DNA of 64,000 nucleotides from Fodinisporobacter ferrooxydans (GTDB lineage: Bacteria; Bacillota; Bacilli; Tumebacillales; MYW30-H2), in assembly GCF_022818495.1 (NCBI RefSeq), contig NZ_CP089291.1, positions 921,536-985,535 on the forward strand, written 5' to 3'. Both the position numbers and the translations under genes were made by a program. Positions 53,446 through 62,310 of the stretch are shown in pieces; position 1 is the stretch's first letter, and every line of letters begins with the position of its first letter. The notes under the pieces were generated by a model that was not told the DNA's origin, ran no database searches, and saw only the letters and a program-made list of their open reading frames with translations.

Positions 53446-54696
53446 TTACACGCCTTTCTGATCCCCCGCATACAATGGCTGAATTTTGCCAAGGAAAAAC
53501 AGCACGGCGAGCGCTGCGGCGACCATCATGAGGCCGCCCAAAATCAGTGCTGCGGCGAATCCGTAGTGTTGCGCGATATATCCGGTAAACGCCGGCGAGA
53601 CGATGGCAGCGACCGCGCCTGCTGTATTCATGATGCCGCCAAGGGACCCTGCACCGCCTTTGGGCGCCAGATCTTGCGGAATCGACCAAAGAATCGCTGT
53701 CGATGCAGACTCGGCTGCCATCGCCAGCACGAGTATCCAGGCGGCTGTCGTTGCCGATTGGGCGTTGGCAGCGATGATGATGGATACGGATATGACCTGC
53801 ATGACGACCAATATTGTCTTCTTGACTTTGGTGATATTATAGCCGGCGTTAATCAGTTTATCGGAAATGATCCCGATGACCGGCTGTACCAGCATTCCGG
53901 CAATCCACGGCACTGTGGCATAAAACGCAACGCTTTTCAAATCGAGGTGGCGGGCTTTAATCAAATATCCGGGCAGCCATGTGAGGTATAGATAGTATAA
54001 ATAGTCCTGGAAAAATTTAATGAAGATAATGGCCCACGTATTTCGATAGGATAGCATTTTGGAAACGGATACTTTCTCTGCAGCCGATTGGTTCATAAGC
54101 CCTGCAATGGGAGCCTTTTCACGGAATGTAAGGAACCAGAGCAGCACCCAAATCAAGCTTCCGATCCCCGTAATATAGAATGCCATGCGCCAATCCGGAT
54201 GTGCTTTGGTGCCAAATGCCAGCATGAGTCCGACCATGACGCCCGGCGTCAGGGCAAATCCAAGCCGCAAGCCGGCCAGGTACGTGCCAGTGGCAACGCC
54301 CCGCTCTGATTCATGGAAATTTTCCGCGATCACTTTGGTAGCCGCCGGAAAGTTGGCAGCTTCCCCGACGCCGACAATCAGCCGGCTGAACAACAACATG
54401 GAAAGTCCGCGCGCCAACCCCGTCAAGGCAGATGCGATCGACCAGATAAAGGCGGCGATTCCATACACTTTTTTGGTGCCATAGCGGTCACACAGCCAGC
54501 CCGCCGGCAAATTGAAAAGCAGGTAGGTCCAGCCAAAGGATGATAAGACAATGCCCATTGTCGTCATGTCCAGATGCAGATCTTTGGCGATAAACGTATT
54601 GGCCGTCGCCAAACTTGAGCGATCGATCGCATTGATCAGCGTTCCGGCGAAGACCAGAAACAAAATCCAAAGTTTCACGCCGCGGAAACCTTTCAT
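53446..54696 (-). CDS. MFS anion:cation symporter, putative sulfolactate importer
   Basis: The 416-residue transporter has twelve predicted membrane helices. It shows motifs of the anion:cation symporter family (GudP/ExuT branch): AGTLINAIDRSSLATANTFI in TM1, GWTYLLFNLPAGWLCDRYGTKKVYG for motif A, and GVGEAANFPAATKVIAENFHESERGVATG. The family takes up organic anions such as glucarate and hexuronates. As the last gene after suyA-suyB-comC-gntR-slcC it most likely imports sulfolactate (inference from context). GAGGGGG precedes the ATG at 54696; an earlier start at 54738 is open. Confidence 0.85.
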   Translation of the reverse strand: MKGFRGVKLWILFLVFAGTLINAIDRSSLATANTFIAKDLHLDMTTMGIVLSSFGWTYLLFNLPAGWLCDRYGTKKVYGIAAFIWSIASALTGLARGLSMLLFSRLIVGVGEAANFPAATKVIAENFHESERGVATGTYLAGLRLGFALTPGVMVGLMLAFGTKAHPDWRMAFYITGIGSLIWVLLWFLTFREKAPIAGLMNQSAAEKVSVSKMLSYRNTWAIIFIKFFQDYLYYLYLTWLPGYLIKARHLDLKSVAFYATVPWIAGMLVQPVIGIISDKLINAGYNITKVKKTILVVMQVISVSIIIAANAQSATTAAWILVLAMAAESASTAILWSIPQDLAPKGGAGSLGGIMNTAGAVAAIVSPAFTGYIAQHYGFAAALILGGLMMVAAALAVLFFLGKIQPLYAGDQKGV

Positions 54697-54770
54697 CAGT
54701 TCTACCCCCTCAGTGAGTGTTTGATACGCTATATTCATTTGAAAGCGGATTCATGATTGCTTAAAAAAAA

Positions 54771-55718
54771 TCACTGCACCTCCGTCAAAACCTGTTGTCC
54801 CTGCAACACCTGATCGATATCTTCGAAGATCATCTCTGCCACCCGTTGTGAGGATTCCTGTGTGATGCCTGCTACGTGTGGAGTCAGTATGACATTGGGA
54901 AGCTGTCGAAAAGGGTCATCGGCTGCCGGCGGCTCTTTTTCCCGGACATCCAGAAATGCATATCGGTTTGGATGATTTTGCAAGCTTGTATGGAGTGCTG
55001 ATTCATGGATGATTCCGCCGCGTGCGGTATTGATGAGAACGGCTGTTTCTTTCATTTCTGCGAGTTGGGCTTCATCGATGAGGGAATGTGTTGCCGGAGT
55101 CAAGGGGACATGGATGGAAATGTAATCCCCTTCCCGGCAGACCTGCCGGAGTGTGTCCAGCCGGACGCCAAAGTCCTGGATCAGACTGTGTGTTTTAATG
55201 ACAAAGGGGTCGTATGCGATCACCTGCATGCCAAAGGCGCGTGCACGCGTGGCGACCCTTTGCCCGATATCCCCGACACCGATCAGCCCCAGGGTTTTCC
55301 CGTTCAGCTCACGTCCCATGCAGAGCAGCCGATTCCAGTGCCCCTCCCGCGTGGCCTCATCACAGCGCTGCAAAAAGCGGGCGTGTTCCAACATGCAGGC
55401 GAACACGTATTCGGCGACGGCGTTTGCGTTGCACCCTCTGGCCGCGATGACTTTTACCCCGCGTTCCCGGCAGGCTGCTATATCGATATTGTCGAGTCCG
55501 ACACCCAGCCGCCCGATGGCCTGGAGCTGTGGCAGTTGCTTCAGAAGCTGGCGGTCGATGCGCGTCTTGTTGCGAATGACAAGAGCTTGCGCGTTTGCCG
55601 CAAGATCGGCCAATGCCTCCGGTTTGCCGTAAAGGGTGGGGTCCCCGATCACATCATATTTGGCGGTGATCCAATCAGGAACGTTCCACCAGACATCTTC
55701 CGTAATCACCATGCGCAT
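54771..55718 (-). CDS. slcC: D-2-hydroxyacid dehydrogenase, probable (S)-sulfolactate dehydrogenase SlcC
   Basis: The 315-residue NAD-dependent dehydrogenase has the catalytic-domain GRLGVGLDNIDIAACRERGVKV, the Rossmann GLIGVGDIGQRVATRARAFGM, and the catalytic Arg (NTARGGIIHE), Glu (DVREKEPP) and His (LTPHVAGIT). In Chromohalobacter SlcC of this family oxidises (S)-sulfolactate to sulfopyruvate. The call rests mainly on the operon with suyAB and comC; a general phosphoglycerate-dehydrogenase-like enzyme is the alternative. GGAG precedes the ATG, 23 bp after the regulator gene. Confidence 0.75.
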   Translation of the reverse strand: MRMVITEDVWWNVPDWITAKYDVIGDPTLYGKPEALADLAANAQALVIRNKTRIDRQLLKQLPQLQAIGRLGVGLDNIDIAACRERGVKVIAARGCNANAVAEYVFACMLEHARFLQRCDEATREGHWNRLLCMGRELNGKTLGLIGVGDIGQRVATRARAFGMQVIAYDPFVIKTHSLIQDFGVRLDTLRQVCREGDYISIHVPLTPATHSLIDEAQLAEMKETAVLINTARGGIIHESALHTSLQNHPNRYAFLDVREKEPPAADDPFRQLPNVILTPHVAGITQESSQRVAEMIFEDIDQVLQGQQVLTEVQ

Positions 55719-55741
55719 GCATTCATATCTCCTTTATCTGT

Positions 55742-56434
55742 TTATTTGCCGCGGATCGATGCTTCGACCCGCGTCAAATGCTCGAACATTCGCTGTTTCG
55801 CCAGTGAGCCGTCTTTTGTTTTGACCGCATCGAGAATCGCCTGGTGCTCCACCAGGGATTGCTGCGGTACGTCGCGGATGGAGAGCGACTCCATTCTGCT
55901 TTCCGAAAGCAGGTCCAGCATCGTCAGCATCAGGCGGACCAATACAAGATTCTGGGATGCTTCCGCCAGACCCACATGAAATTGGGCGTCCCGTTCTCCC
56001 AATATCGCCAAATCCCGTTTGTGCGCAAAGGCATCGTCAAGAATCGCCTGCAGTTTTTGGATTTCCATGAGTGTGGAACGTTCCGCCGCCCAATACGCCG
56101 TTTCTGATTCCAATACTTTGCGGATTTCAAATAAATCCTGGATCGCCCCTGCTTTGCCGCTCAATGCTTCGTCCATATTTCCATACGTGGACTGAGACTC
56201 GGCCACGAATATTCCGACACCGTGGCGAACCATTAAAATGCCCCGGCCGGCCAACAACTTGATCGCATCCCGGACGGCTGTCCGGCTGACCCCAAATTGT
56301 TCGGCAAGCGCCCGCTCAGTCGGCAGGCGGTCGCCTGGCTTGAGCGTGCCGCGAACGATCGCATCTGTGATTTGGGATACTATTTTTTTGCTGTATGCCA
56401 TGTTGTTGGAAATAGGTTCAAACAAATAGGTCAT
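55742..56434 (-). CDS. GntR/FadR-type transcriptional regulator
   Basis: The 230-residue protein has a GntR winged helix (IVSQITDAIVRGTLKPGDRLPTERALAEQFGVSRTAVRDAIKLLAGRGIL, about 18-67). An FCD ligand-binding domain follows (FEIRKVLESETAYWAAER...HVGLAEAS...EHQAILDAVKTKD) with acid and histidine residues for metal-assisted carboxylate binding. It probably senses sulfolactate or sulfopyruvate and controls the operon. The start at 56434 overlaps comC by 17 nt; a later start is possible because GGAGGG abuts the ATG. Confidence 0.87.
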   Translation of the reverse strand: MTYLFEPISNNMAYSKKIVSQITDAIVRGTLKPGDRLPTERALAEQFGVSRTAVRDAIKLLAGRGILMVRHGVGIFVAESQSTYGNMDEALSGKAGAIQDLFEIRKVLESETAYWAAERSTLMEIQKLQAILDDAFAHKRDLAILGERDAQFHVGLAEASQNLVLVRLMLTMLDLLSESRMESLSIRDVPQQSLVEHQAILDAVKTKDGSLAKQRMFEHLTRVEASIRGK

Positions 56435-57470
56435 CCCTCCAGGCGATATGAAGCTCTTCCGCTAATTTTTTTAATTCGTCGAGTGTGCTTTGCTCAAGCG
56501 CAATGCCTTCCTGCCGCCCTTGATGTTCCAACCGGACACGGCGCTCCCCAGGAATTCGCACGGAGGAAAAGCCATCTGCCGGCGGAACCTGGTGGATCTC
56601 ATCCACGAGCACATCCATGCGCCGATAAAATTCGTCGCCGTCAAAAAAGCTGCGGGGGTTGATGGCAATACAGCAGAGCCCCGTTCCCGGCTCCCGCTGC
56701 TCCTTGTCATACATCGACCCGACATGCGGCGCCATCTCGGCGCCTGACAAAACGCCGCTCAGGATCTCCACCATGAGCGCCAGTGCGTATCCTTTGGGTC
56801 CGGCCATCGGCAATACGGCCCCGCGCAGCGCCGCTTGCGCATCTGTGGTCGGACAGCCGGTTTCATCGATGGCCCAATCCTCCGGGATCGATTGCCCCGT
56901 CTTGGCTGCGAGTATGATGTTGCCGCGGGCGACTTTGCTTGTCGCCATATCCAACACTACCGGCGAATGGCAGTGGGTCGGCGCCCCGAATGCGATGGGA
57001 TTGGTGCCGAAAAACGCTTTCCTGCCGCCCCACGGCGGTATGGCCGGCTGGGCATTGGAAAACGCCCAGCCGATCATCTCCGCTTGTGTCGCCAAGTCGA
57101 TATAGGCAGACAAAGGACCTGCATGGTTGCCCCGCTTGACTGTGACGATGCCGATCCCCGTCTCTTTCGCCAAGTCGACGGCGGCTTCCATGGCAAGTTT
57201 GGCCACGACCGGCCCCAGCCCGCTGTCTCCATCCAGTGTTGCGACAGACAGTGCCCGTTTTTCCAATGCCGTGTCTGGCGCTGCTTTGATCACACCACGC
57301 CGGATCCCTTGTATATATGCCGACAACCGGGACAATCCGTGTGTGTGGACGCCTGTAAAATCTGCACGCACCAGCACCTCAGCCGTCCATTCCGCATCTG
57401 CCGGCGGCACCCCTGCCACTTGAAAACACTGGCTGGCAAACCGATGAAGTTCATTCCAACTGTAGCGCAT
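56418..57470 (-). CDS. comC: Ldh2-family dehydrogenase, probable (R)-sulfolactate dehydrogenase ComC
   Basis: The 350-residue NAD(P)-dependent enzyme belongs to the malate/L-sulfolactate dehydrogenase family: THGLSRLSAYIQGIRRG, TVKRGNHAGPLSAYIDLATQAEMIGWAFSNAQPAIPPWGGRKAFFGTNPIAFG, and VVLDMATSKVARGNI. In the sulfolactate pathway it reduces sulfopyruvate to the (R)-sulfolactate used by SuyAB. Paired with SlcC it converts the S form to the R form. It starts 14 bp after suyB. Confidence 0.85.
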   Translation of the reverse strand: MRYSWNELHRFASQCFQVAGVPPADAEWTAEVLVRADFTGVHTHGLSRLSAYIQGIRRGVIKAAPDTALEKRALSVATLDGDSGLGPVVAKLAMEAAVDLAKETGIGIVTVKRGNHAGPLSAYIDLATQAEMIGWAFSNAQPAIPPWGGRKAFFGTNPIAFGAPTHCHSPVVLDMATSKVARGNIILAAKTGQSIPEDWAIDETGCPTTDAQAALRGAVLPMAGPKGYALALMVEILSGVLSGAEMAPHVGSMYDKEQREPGTGLCCIAINPRSFFDGDEFYRRMDVLVDEIHQVPPADGFSSVRIPGERRVRLEHQGRQEGIALEQSTLDELKKLAEELHIAWRDDLFV

Positions 57471-57484
57471 CGCGGATCATCCCT

Positions 57485-58636
57485 TTAGGCACTCGGATAG
57501 AGTCTTGTCAATACGAATTCCCGATGTCCGAGGGCTTCCGCACAAGTCAGACGGCCATTGAGGGTACGCACCATCACATCCCACAACGCGTCGCCCGCTT
57601 GCTGCAGATGTATGGTTCGTGCCAGAAGTCCGCTTACATCCAGATCGATGTGTTCACGCATGCCGCGGGCGGTCTTCGGATTGGCCGTCAGTTTGATCAC
57701 CGGCTCAATCGGATGTCCGACGATATTGCCTTGCCCTGTAGGGAAGAAGTGCAGTACGGCTCCTGCTGCTGCCATCAACGTAATACACTCGGCGGCGGCC
57801 GAAGACGTATCCATGAAATGCAGTCCCGGTCCATTGGGCGCTTCTGCCGGCTTCAGCACACCGACAACCGGACATGTGCCGGTTTTCTCGATATTGCCCA
57901 TCGCCTTTTCTTCGATCGTCGACAATCCGCCTTTGATATTTCCCTGTGTCGGCTGGCTGCCCAGGAGATTCGCATCCTGGGATTCGATGAAGGAAACATA
58001 GTCATTGAACGTTTTCATGAACTTTTGCTTCAGGACGGCAGTCGCCATTCGATCTGCAATCAGGTGCTCGCCGCCCGTCAGCTCGGAAGTCTCCCCGAAC
58101 AGTACGGTTGCCCCGGCAGCGACGAGACGATCGACCACAACGCCGACTGTGGGGCATGAACCCAACCCGGATGTGGTATCGCTTTCCCCACATTTAATGC
58201 TTATGATCAAATCTTTAAAATCGACCGGTTCTTTTACCGATTCACTCGCTTGCTGCATAAATTCTTTTGCTTTCCAGGAAGCGCGGCGGATCGTTTCAAA
58301 ATCCCCATATCCTTCAATGCCAAAGTAGGCAACGGGCTTTCCGGTTTCGGCAATTCCATCGGCGATTTTTTTCGCCCAATTTTCTTCGATTCCGACAACG
58401 ATGGCAGCAGCTACATTGGGGTTGCGGCCGGTGCCGATCAATGTGCGAAAATGCAATTCCAGGTCTTCGCCATACTGCAAACGCCCATAGGGATGTGATA
58501 AAGCGATTGTGCCCGGCACTTTATTGGCAATCGCCTCACAGGCCGCATTTGATAAATCATCAACCGGAATGACCACCACATGATTGCGAACGCCTACTGC
58601 TCCATTTTCCCGACGATATCCGTATAATTGCTCCAT
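57485..58636 (-). CDS. suyB: (2R)-sulfolactate sulfo-lyase large subunit SuyB
   Basis: The 383-residue protein belongs to the UxaA/altronate-dehydratase superfamily: [70 protein letters not shown], then [19 protein letters not shown] with probable metal-binding cysteines, and [13 protein letters not shown]. This large chain pairs with SuyA to split (R)-sulfolactate into pyruvate and sulfite. The small gene beside it resembles SuyA rather than the UxaA N-terminal domain, which favours sulfolactate over altronate or galactarate as substrate. Confidence 0.88.
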   Translation of the reverse strand: MEQLYGYRRENGAVGVRNHVVVIPVDDLSNAACEAIANKVPGTIALSHPYGRLQYGEDLELHFRTLIGTGRNPNVAAAIVVGIEENWAKKIADGIAETGKPVAYFGIEGYGDFETIRRASWKAKEFMQQASESVKEPVDFKDLIISIKCGESDTTSGLGSCPTVGVVVDRLVAAGATVLFGETSELTGGEHLIADRMATAVLKQKFMKTFNDYVSFIESQDANLLGSQPTQGNIKGGLSTIEEKAMGNIEKTGTCPVVGVLKPAEAPNGPGLHFMDTSSAAAECITLMAAAGAVLHFFPTGQGNIVGHPIEPVIKLTANPKTARGMREHIDLDVSGLLARTIHLQQAGDALWDVMVRTLNGRLTCAEALGHREFVLTRLYPSA

Positions 58637-58639
58637 TTC

Positions 58640-58981
58640 CTACCACCTCGCGCTTTTGATATTGTGAACATGTACATAATCGCCTGGTTCGATCGCTTCT
58701 CTCGCCAATCCTACCCGCAGGCCATACTCGATCACGGCATCGCCCGCTTGCAGATGTACGACAGAAATTTTATGTCCAAGCGGGATATCTGCTTTCGCGA
58801 TCACCTCGACCATGCTGTCATCGTCCATATAAAACCCGATCACCGTTTCGCCCTGGCTGATGTCTTCTGTTACAACACCGACATGATCTCCTTTTTTGTG
58901 AATCAAAAATTTGTGTGTTTGTACTTCGGCACCAGACGGCTGCTGATCCAGTGCAGCAACTTGCAAACTTTCCTTTTGCAT
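58640..58981 (-). CDS. suyA: (2R)-sulfolactate sulfo-lyase small subunit SuyA
   Basis: The 113-residue SAF-domain protein contains THKFLIHKKGDHVGVVTEDISQGETVIGFYMDDDSMVEVIAKADIPLGHKISV and ends YVHVHNIKSARW, which agree closely with what I recall of SuyA. It forms the sulfo-lyase with SuyB, 3 bp downstream. The start at 58981 follows AGGAG by 8 nt and gives a 20-residue N-terminal extension of unknown use. It is the first gene of the operon. Confidence 0.88.
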   Translation of the reverse strand: MQKESLQVAALDQQPSGAEVQTHKFLIHKKGDHVGVVTEDISQGETVIGFYMDDDSMVEVIAKADIPLGHKISVVHLQAGDAVIEYGLRVGLAREAIEPGDYVHVHNIKSARW

Positions 58982-59006
58982 GCGGCTCGCTCCTTTTTGA
59001 AGTGGT

Positions 59007-59069
59007 AGTATCACATACCTGATACTTCTATATATTTGAGAAGCGCGCAAAAAAGACTATATATTTGAG
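59007..59069 (-). promoter_or_regulatory. Control region of the sulfolactate operon
   Basis: A palindrome AGTATC-N8-GATACT (59007-59026) lies about 25 bp upstream of suyA. Two exact 13-bp direct repeats CTATATATTTGAG (plus strand, 59028-59040 and 59057-59069) follow at a 29-bp period. The palindrome is a likely GntR-family operator. The repeats may contain the -10 region or an activator site. Assignment is by position only. Confidence 0.5.
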
Positions 59070-59097
59070 GATTTTTGGGGATTTTATCAAGCATCAT

Positions 59098-60141
59098 TTA
59101 ACGGGTCTGCTGCTTGACCGGCACATTTGCCGCAACCAGGTAACTGTACGCATTGGTAATTTGGACACCCTGGTAGTAGTATGTTAAAATCTGCGTAGCT
59201 GTTTTTCCTTCTTTTGCCATGCCATTGGCACCATACTGGCTCATGCCCGTATCGTGGCCGTAGCCTGACGTGTCAAAATACACTTCCCTGTTTTGGACTT
59301 TCCATGTAAAGCTGGTAGAATTCAAACCCAACGCTTCCCGAATCTGGCGTCCGGTGAATCGCTTGTCGCCCACTTGCATCTCCAATACATGCTTTGACGG
59401 TGATTCTGCCAAGACTTTCATCGGCAAGGAATTTCCCGTCGAAGCCGGTATCGAATCGATATGCAATTTTTCCAAAACAGTGGAAACCGGAATGGCCGTT
59501 TCCTGATGAAAGCGGGGAGCGACCGAATCCCAGGGGCTTGGCACCGATTTTAAATAGGGGACGTCATGTCCCCAATAATCTTTTGCATCTTCCGTATACC
59601 CATTGCTCGTGGAAAAATACAGGGCATCAATCGGCTTGCCCTGATATGTCAAAATTTCACCGTGTGTGGCATTGACCGCTTGCTCAATTTTTTTCTGATT
59701 GGCCTCATAGTCGCTTCCCCATTTTTGCCGCAACAGCTCATCGGAAGAATAGGCCTGATCGTAACGATAACTGTCCGTAATATTCGCACCTGCCTGCGCT
59801 GCCGCAGGAAGCTTCGGCGCAATATGGTTGATCAAGGTATTGACCGCCCGGGTGCGTGCAGCAATCGCCTGTGCCTCCAACGCCTGCAGTTCAAAGGTAA
59901 TCGGCATTTCCCCGGCTACCACTCCGGCCACGTACGTTTCCAGGGGCATTGTGACAACTTGTCCCGTTTTTGTCATATAGACCTTGATTTGCGCATCGCC
60001 TGTGAATGTCTGCAACTGTTCAGGCGCAGCTGCCGGCACCGGCGCTCCATGCTTTTTCCCTAACAACACGACGAGGGAGGAAGGTACGATTACTGTGGAG
60101 ACAACCATAAATCCAACAATCCAGCCAATATAACGTCGCAT
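59098..60141 (-). CDS. spoIID: Stage II sporulation protein D (SpoIID)
   Basis: The 347-residue protein has an N-terminal membrane anchor (YIGWIVGFMVVSTVIVPSSLVVLL) and the SpoIID peptidoglycan-hydrolase fold: PLETYVAGVVAGEMPITFELQALEAQAIAARTRAV with the catalytic Glu, ALYFSTSNGYTEDAKDYWG, and GYGHDTGMSQYGANGMAKEGKT.TQILTYYY. It is a lytic transglycosylase of the DMP engulfment machine. GGAGG lies 6-7 nt before the ATG at 60141; upstream in-frame codons from 60240 are unsupported. It flanks the sulfolactate operon. Confidence 0.96.
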   Translation of the reverse strand: MRRYIGWIVGFMVVSTVIVPSSLVVLLGKKHGAPVPAAAPEQLQTFTGDAQIKVYMTKTGQVVTMPLETYVAGVVAGEMPITFELQALEAQAIAARTRAVNTLINHIAPKLPAAAQAGANITDSYRYDQAYSSDELLRQKWGSDYEANQKKIEQAVNATHGEILTYQGKPIDALYFSTSNGYTEDAKDYWGHDVPYLKSVPSPWDSVAPRFHQETAIPVSTVLEKLHIDSIPASTGNSLPMKVLAESPSKHVLEMQVGDKRFTGRQIREALGLNSTSFTWKVQNREVYFDTSGYGHDTGMSQYGANGMAKEGKTATQILTYYYQGVQITNAYSYLVAANVPVKQQTR

Positions 60142-60360
60142 GCGTTTCCTCCTCGAGAACAGAGTTTGAATCGACTGCAACATTATGTATATTGGACATT
60201 GTCCGGATTTATGAATCCCGGTGATCCATGCATGAAACACTGCGCATTCGTTGAAATTAACGTATGGTATGGTATGATTTTGATGTGATTTGATTTTGGT
60301 ATGATTTTCTTGTGCATTTTGTATTTCGTTAAATCTTCATGAACGTACATAAAGGGAGAA

Positions 60361-60903
60361 ATGAATTGGATGGAACGACCGAAAAAATATTGCAAAGATT
60401 CCCGAGCAATCAAAGCATTGCATGTGATGCCGGAAGATTTGAATATGCATCAAACCATATTCGGCGGAAAAGTAATGGAACTGATCGATGATATCGCGGC
60501 GTTATCCGCTACCCGCCATGCGCGCATGCCGGTCGTGACCGCTTCCACCGACTCGGTCAATTTTCTGGCGCCTGTCAAAATGGGCGACGCCATTTGTCTG
60601 GAATCTTTCGTGTCATGGACAAGCCGCAAATCGATGGAAGTATTCGTGAAGGTGATCAGCGAAGAATTGCTGTCTGCCAAGCGGACTGTAACAACAACCG
60701 CATTTTTGACATTTGTCGCCCTTGACGAACATGGCAAATCTGCCATGGTGCCGGAAGTGATACCGGAAACCGAACTGGAAATCGAATTGTACAAGACAGC
60801 CCCCATTCGCTATGAAGAACGGAAGCGGAGACGGGAAGAAACGAGTTTCCTCGTTTCCAAAATCGACTTGTCTCCACCTTTTCAAAAGGGCGTGTGGATA
60901 TAG
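60361..60903 (+). CDS. Acyl-CoA thioesterase (YkhA-like hot-dog protein)
   Basis: The 180-residue enzyme has the cytosolic acyl-CoA hydrolase pattern: DLNMHQTIFGGKVMELIDDIAALSATRHARMPVVTASTDSVNFLAPVKMGDAICLESFVSW. The conserved Asn-His and Asp of the active site lie in the first segment. It hydrolyses acyl-CoA thioesters in the cytoplasm. A second ATG at 60370 has better spacing from AGGGAG. It diverges from spoIID and converges with the ROK gene. Confidence 0.92.
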   Translation: MNWMERPKKYCKDSRAIKALHVMPEDLNMHQTIFGGKVMELIDDIAALSATRHARMPVVTASTDSVNFLAPVKMGDAICLESFVSWTSRKSMEVFVKVISEELLSAKRTVTTTAFLTFVALDEHGKSAMVPEVIPETELEIELYKTAPIRYEERKRRREETSFLVSKIDLSPPFQKGVWI

Positions 60904-60928
60904 GCTTTTGCTTACATGGGGTTTTTGC

Positions 60929-62164
60929 TTACATTGGAGCAGGGGAAAACAGCGCTTTGATGCTCATGCTGGCAGCGCCGATGGCTGTGGCCTTTTCCCC
61001 GAGTGCCGCCGGGACAATGGGCGTATTGGCAAAGGGAAGCTTGAGACTGTGTTTTTCCACCGTTTTTCGCAGCGGTTCAAAAAGAAAGTCGCCCGCTTTT
61101 GCCACACCGCCGCCCACGATAATCAATTCCGGATTCAGGATATGGATGAGCTGTGCAATGGAAATGCCGAGATACCGTCCCGTGTCCGCCAATACCCGAA
61201 TGGCCAGGCGATCTCCCTGAAGTGCCGCCTGATGGATCATGGCGCCGGTCAGTCCCTCCAAGCGCTCCTGCACCAGAGATGAAAGCACACTGTCTGTTCC
61301 CGTTCGGATCGCCTGCGCCGCACGCTGCGCGATGGCAGGACCGGCAGCCATCGCCTGCAAACACCCATAATTGCCGCAACTGCAGCGCAGTCCGTCTTCA
61401 GCGACCGTGATATGACCGATCTCTCCGGCACTGCCGCTCATGCCGCGATACAATTCATGATGCAAGACGATGGCGGCGCCAATCCCATATCCTACATTGA
61501 TGCAGACAAAGTTCTGTATGTCTCTGGCATTGCCAAACCAACTCTCACCTACCGCCATCGCCCGGACGTCATTGTCCACCTGTACAGGTACGGAGAAACG
61601 GTGCATCAGATAGTCCCGGATCGGGACCTCACGCAATTGCAGATTGGGAGCAAAGATTCCCAACCCTTGCCGCACATCCACGATCCCATGCATGCCAACG
61701 CCAATTCCCATTAATTGCTCTCTCGCAAACTGATTCCCGCTTGCAATCGCAGTGATCGCATCTTCCAGGGTGTCTGCGAGCATGGCTAAAAAGCTGTCCA
61801 CAGTCGGCTGTGCAGGCAGCGGCCGCTCGATCTCCGCATGTATGTTCGCATCCAGATCGACCCCGAGAACGGTGAATCGCTTGGAACCGACGTCTACGCC
61901 AAGGATATAGCCCGCCTGTGGATTGATTTCCAGCATGATGGGCTTCCTGCCGCCGCTGGAATGTCCACGCTCCCCTTCAATGACAAGCCTTTCCTCCATT
62001 AACTCACCGACAATGTTGGTAACCGTGGGGGGAGTCAAATTTGTCAATTTGGCGATCTCTGCACGCGGAATCGGCCCTTGTGTGCGAATAACAGAGAGAA
62101 TTGCAGAACGATTGATCTGTTTCATCAATTGTGCATTGCCTGCAAGAATGGTCGAGCCCGCCAT
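60929..62164 (-). CDS. ROK-family transcriptional regulator
   Basis: The 411-residue protein joins an N-terminal winged helix (QINRSAILSVIRTQGPIPRAEIAKLTNLTPPTVTNIVGELMEERLV) to a ROK sugar-kinase-like domain: GVDVGSKRFTVLGVDLDANI for ATP binding, GIGVGMHGIVD, the zinc-site GEIGHITVAEDGLRCSCGNYGCLQ, and LIIVGGGVAKAG. Such NagC/XylR-type proteins repress sugar genes. It follows galK and galE on the same strand and probably regulates them. GGGGGG precedes the ATG at 62164. Confidence 0.9.
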   Translation of the reverse strand: MAGSTILAGNAQLMKQINRSAILSVIRTQGPIPRAEIAKLTNLTPPTVTNIVGELMEERLVIEGERGHSSGGRKPIMLEINPQAGYILGVDVGSKRFTVLGVDLDANIHAEIERPLPAQPTVDSFLAMLADTLEDAITAIASGNQFAREQLMGIGVGMHGIVDVRQGLGIFAPNLQLREVPIRDYLMHRFSVPVQVDNDVRAMAVGESWFGNARDIQNFVCINVGYGIGAAIVLHHELYRGMSGSAGEIGHITVAEDGLRCSCGNYGCLQAMAAGPAIAQRAAQAIRTGTDSVLSSLVQERLEGLTGAMIHQAALQGDRLAIRVLADTGRYLGISIAQLIHILNPELIIVGGGVAKAGDFLFEPLRKTVEKHSLKLPFANTPIVPAALGEKATAIGAASMSIKALFSPAPM

Positions 62165-62310
62165 TGTCCAATCCCCCCTTTTTTCTGCAAATGCAGCCGA
62201 TTGCACGGTTACAACCCATTACCGAACCGAGACGCCTGGAATGATCGAATCCAGGCACCTGATCGTTGATAGATGGTTCCATTCCGCTCCGGCGTGATAT
62301 ATTTCCAAGA

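Noticed and set aside
57485-58981. Altronate/galactarate dehydratase split into two genes
   Set aside because: The small subunit fits SuyA and the neighbours include both sulfolactate dehydrogenase types. No hexuronate isomerase or mannonate/altronate oxidoreductase is nearby.
60241-60360. A sigma-E promoter for spoIID from repeated CATACC strings
   Set aside because: Several -10-like strings occur, but none has a proper -35 at the right distance, so no specific site can be claimed.
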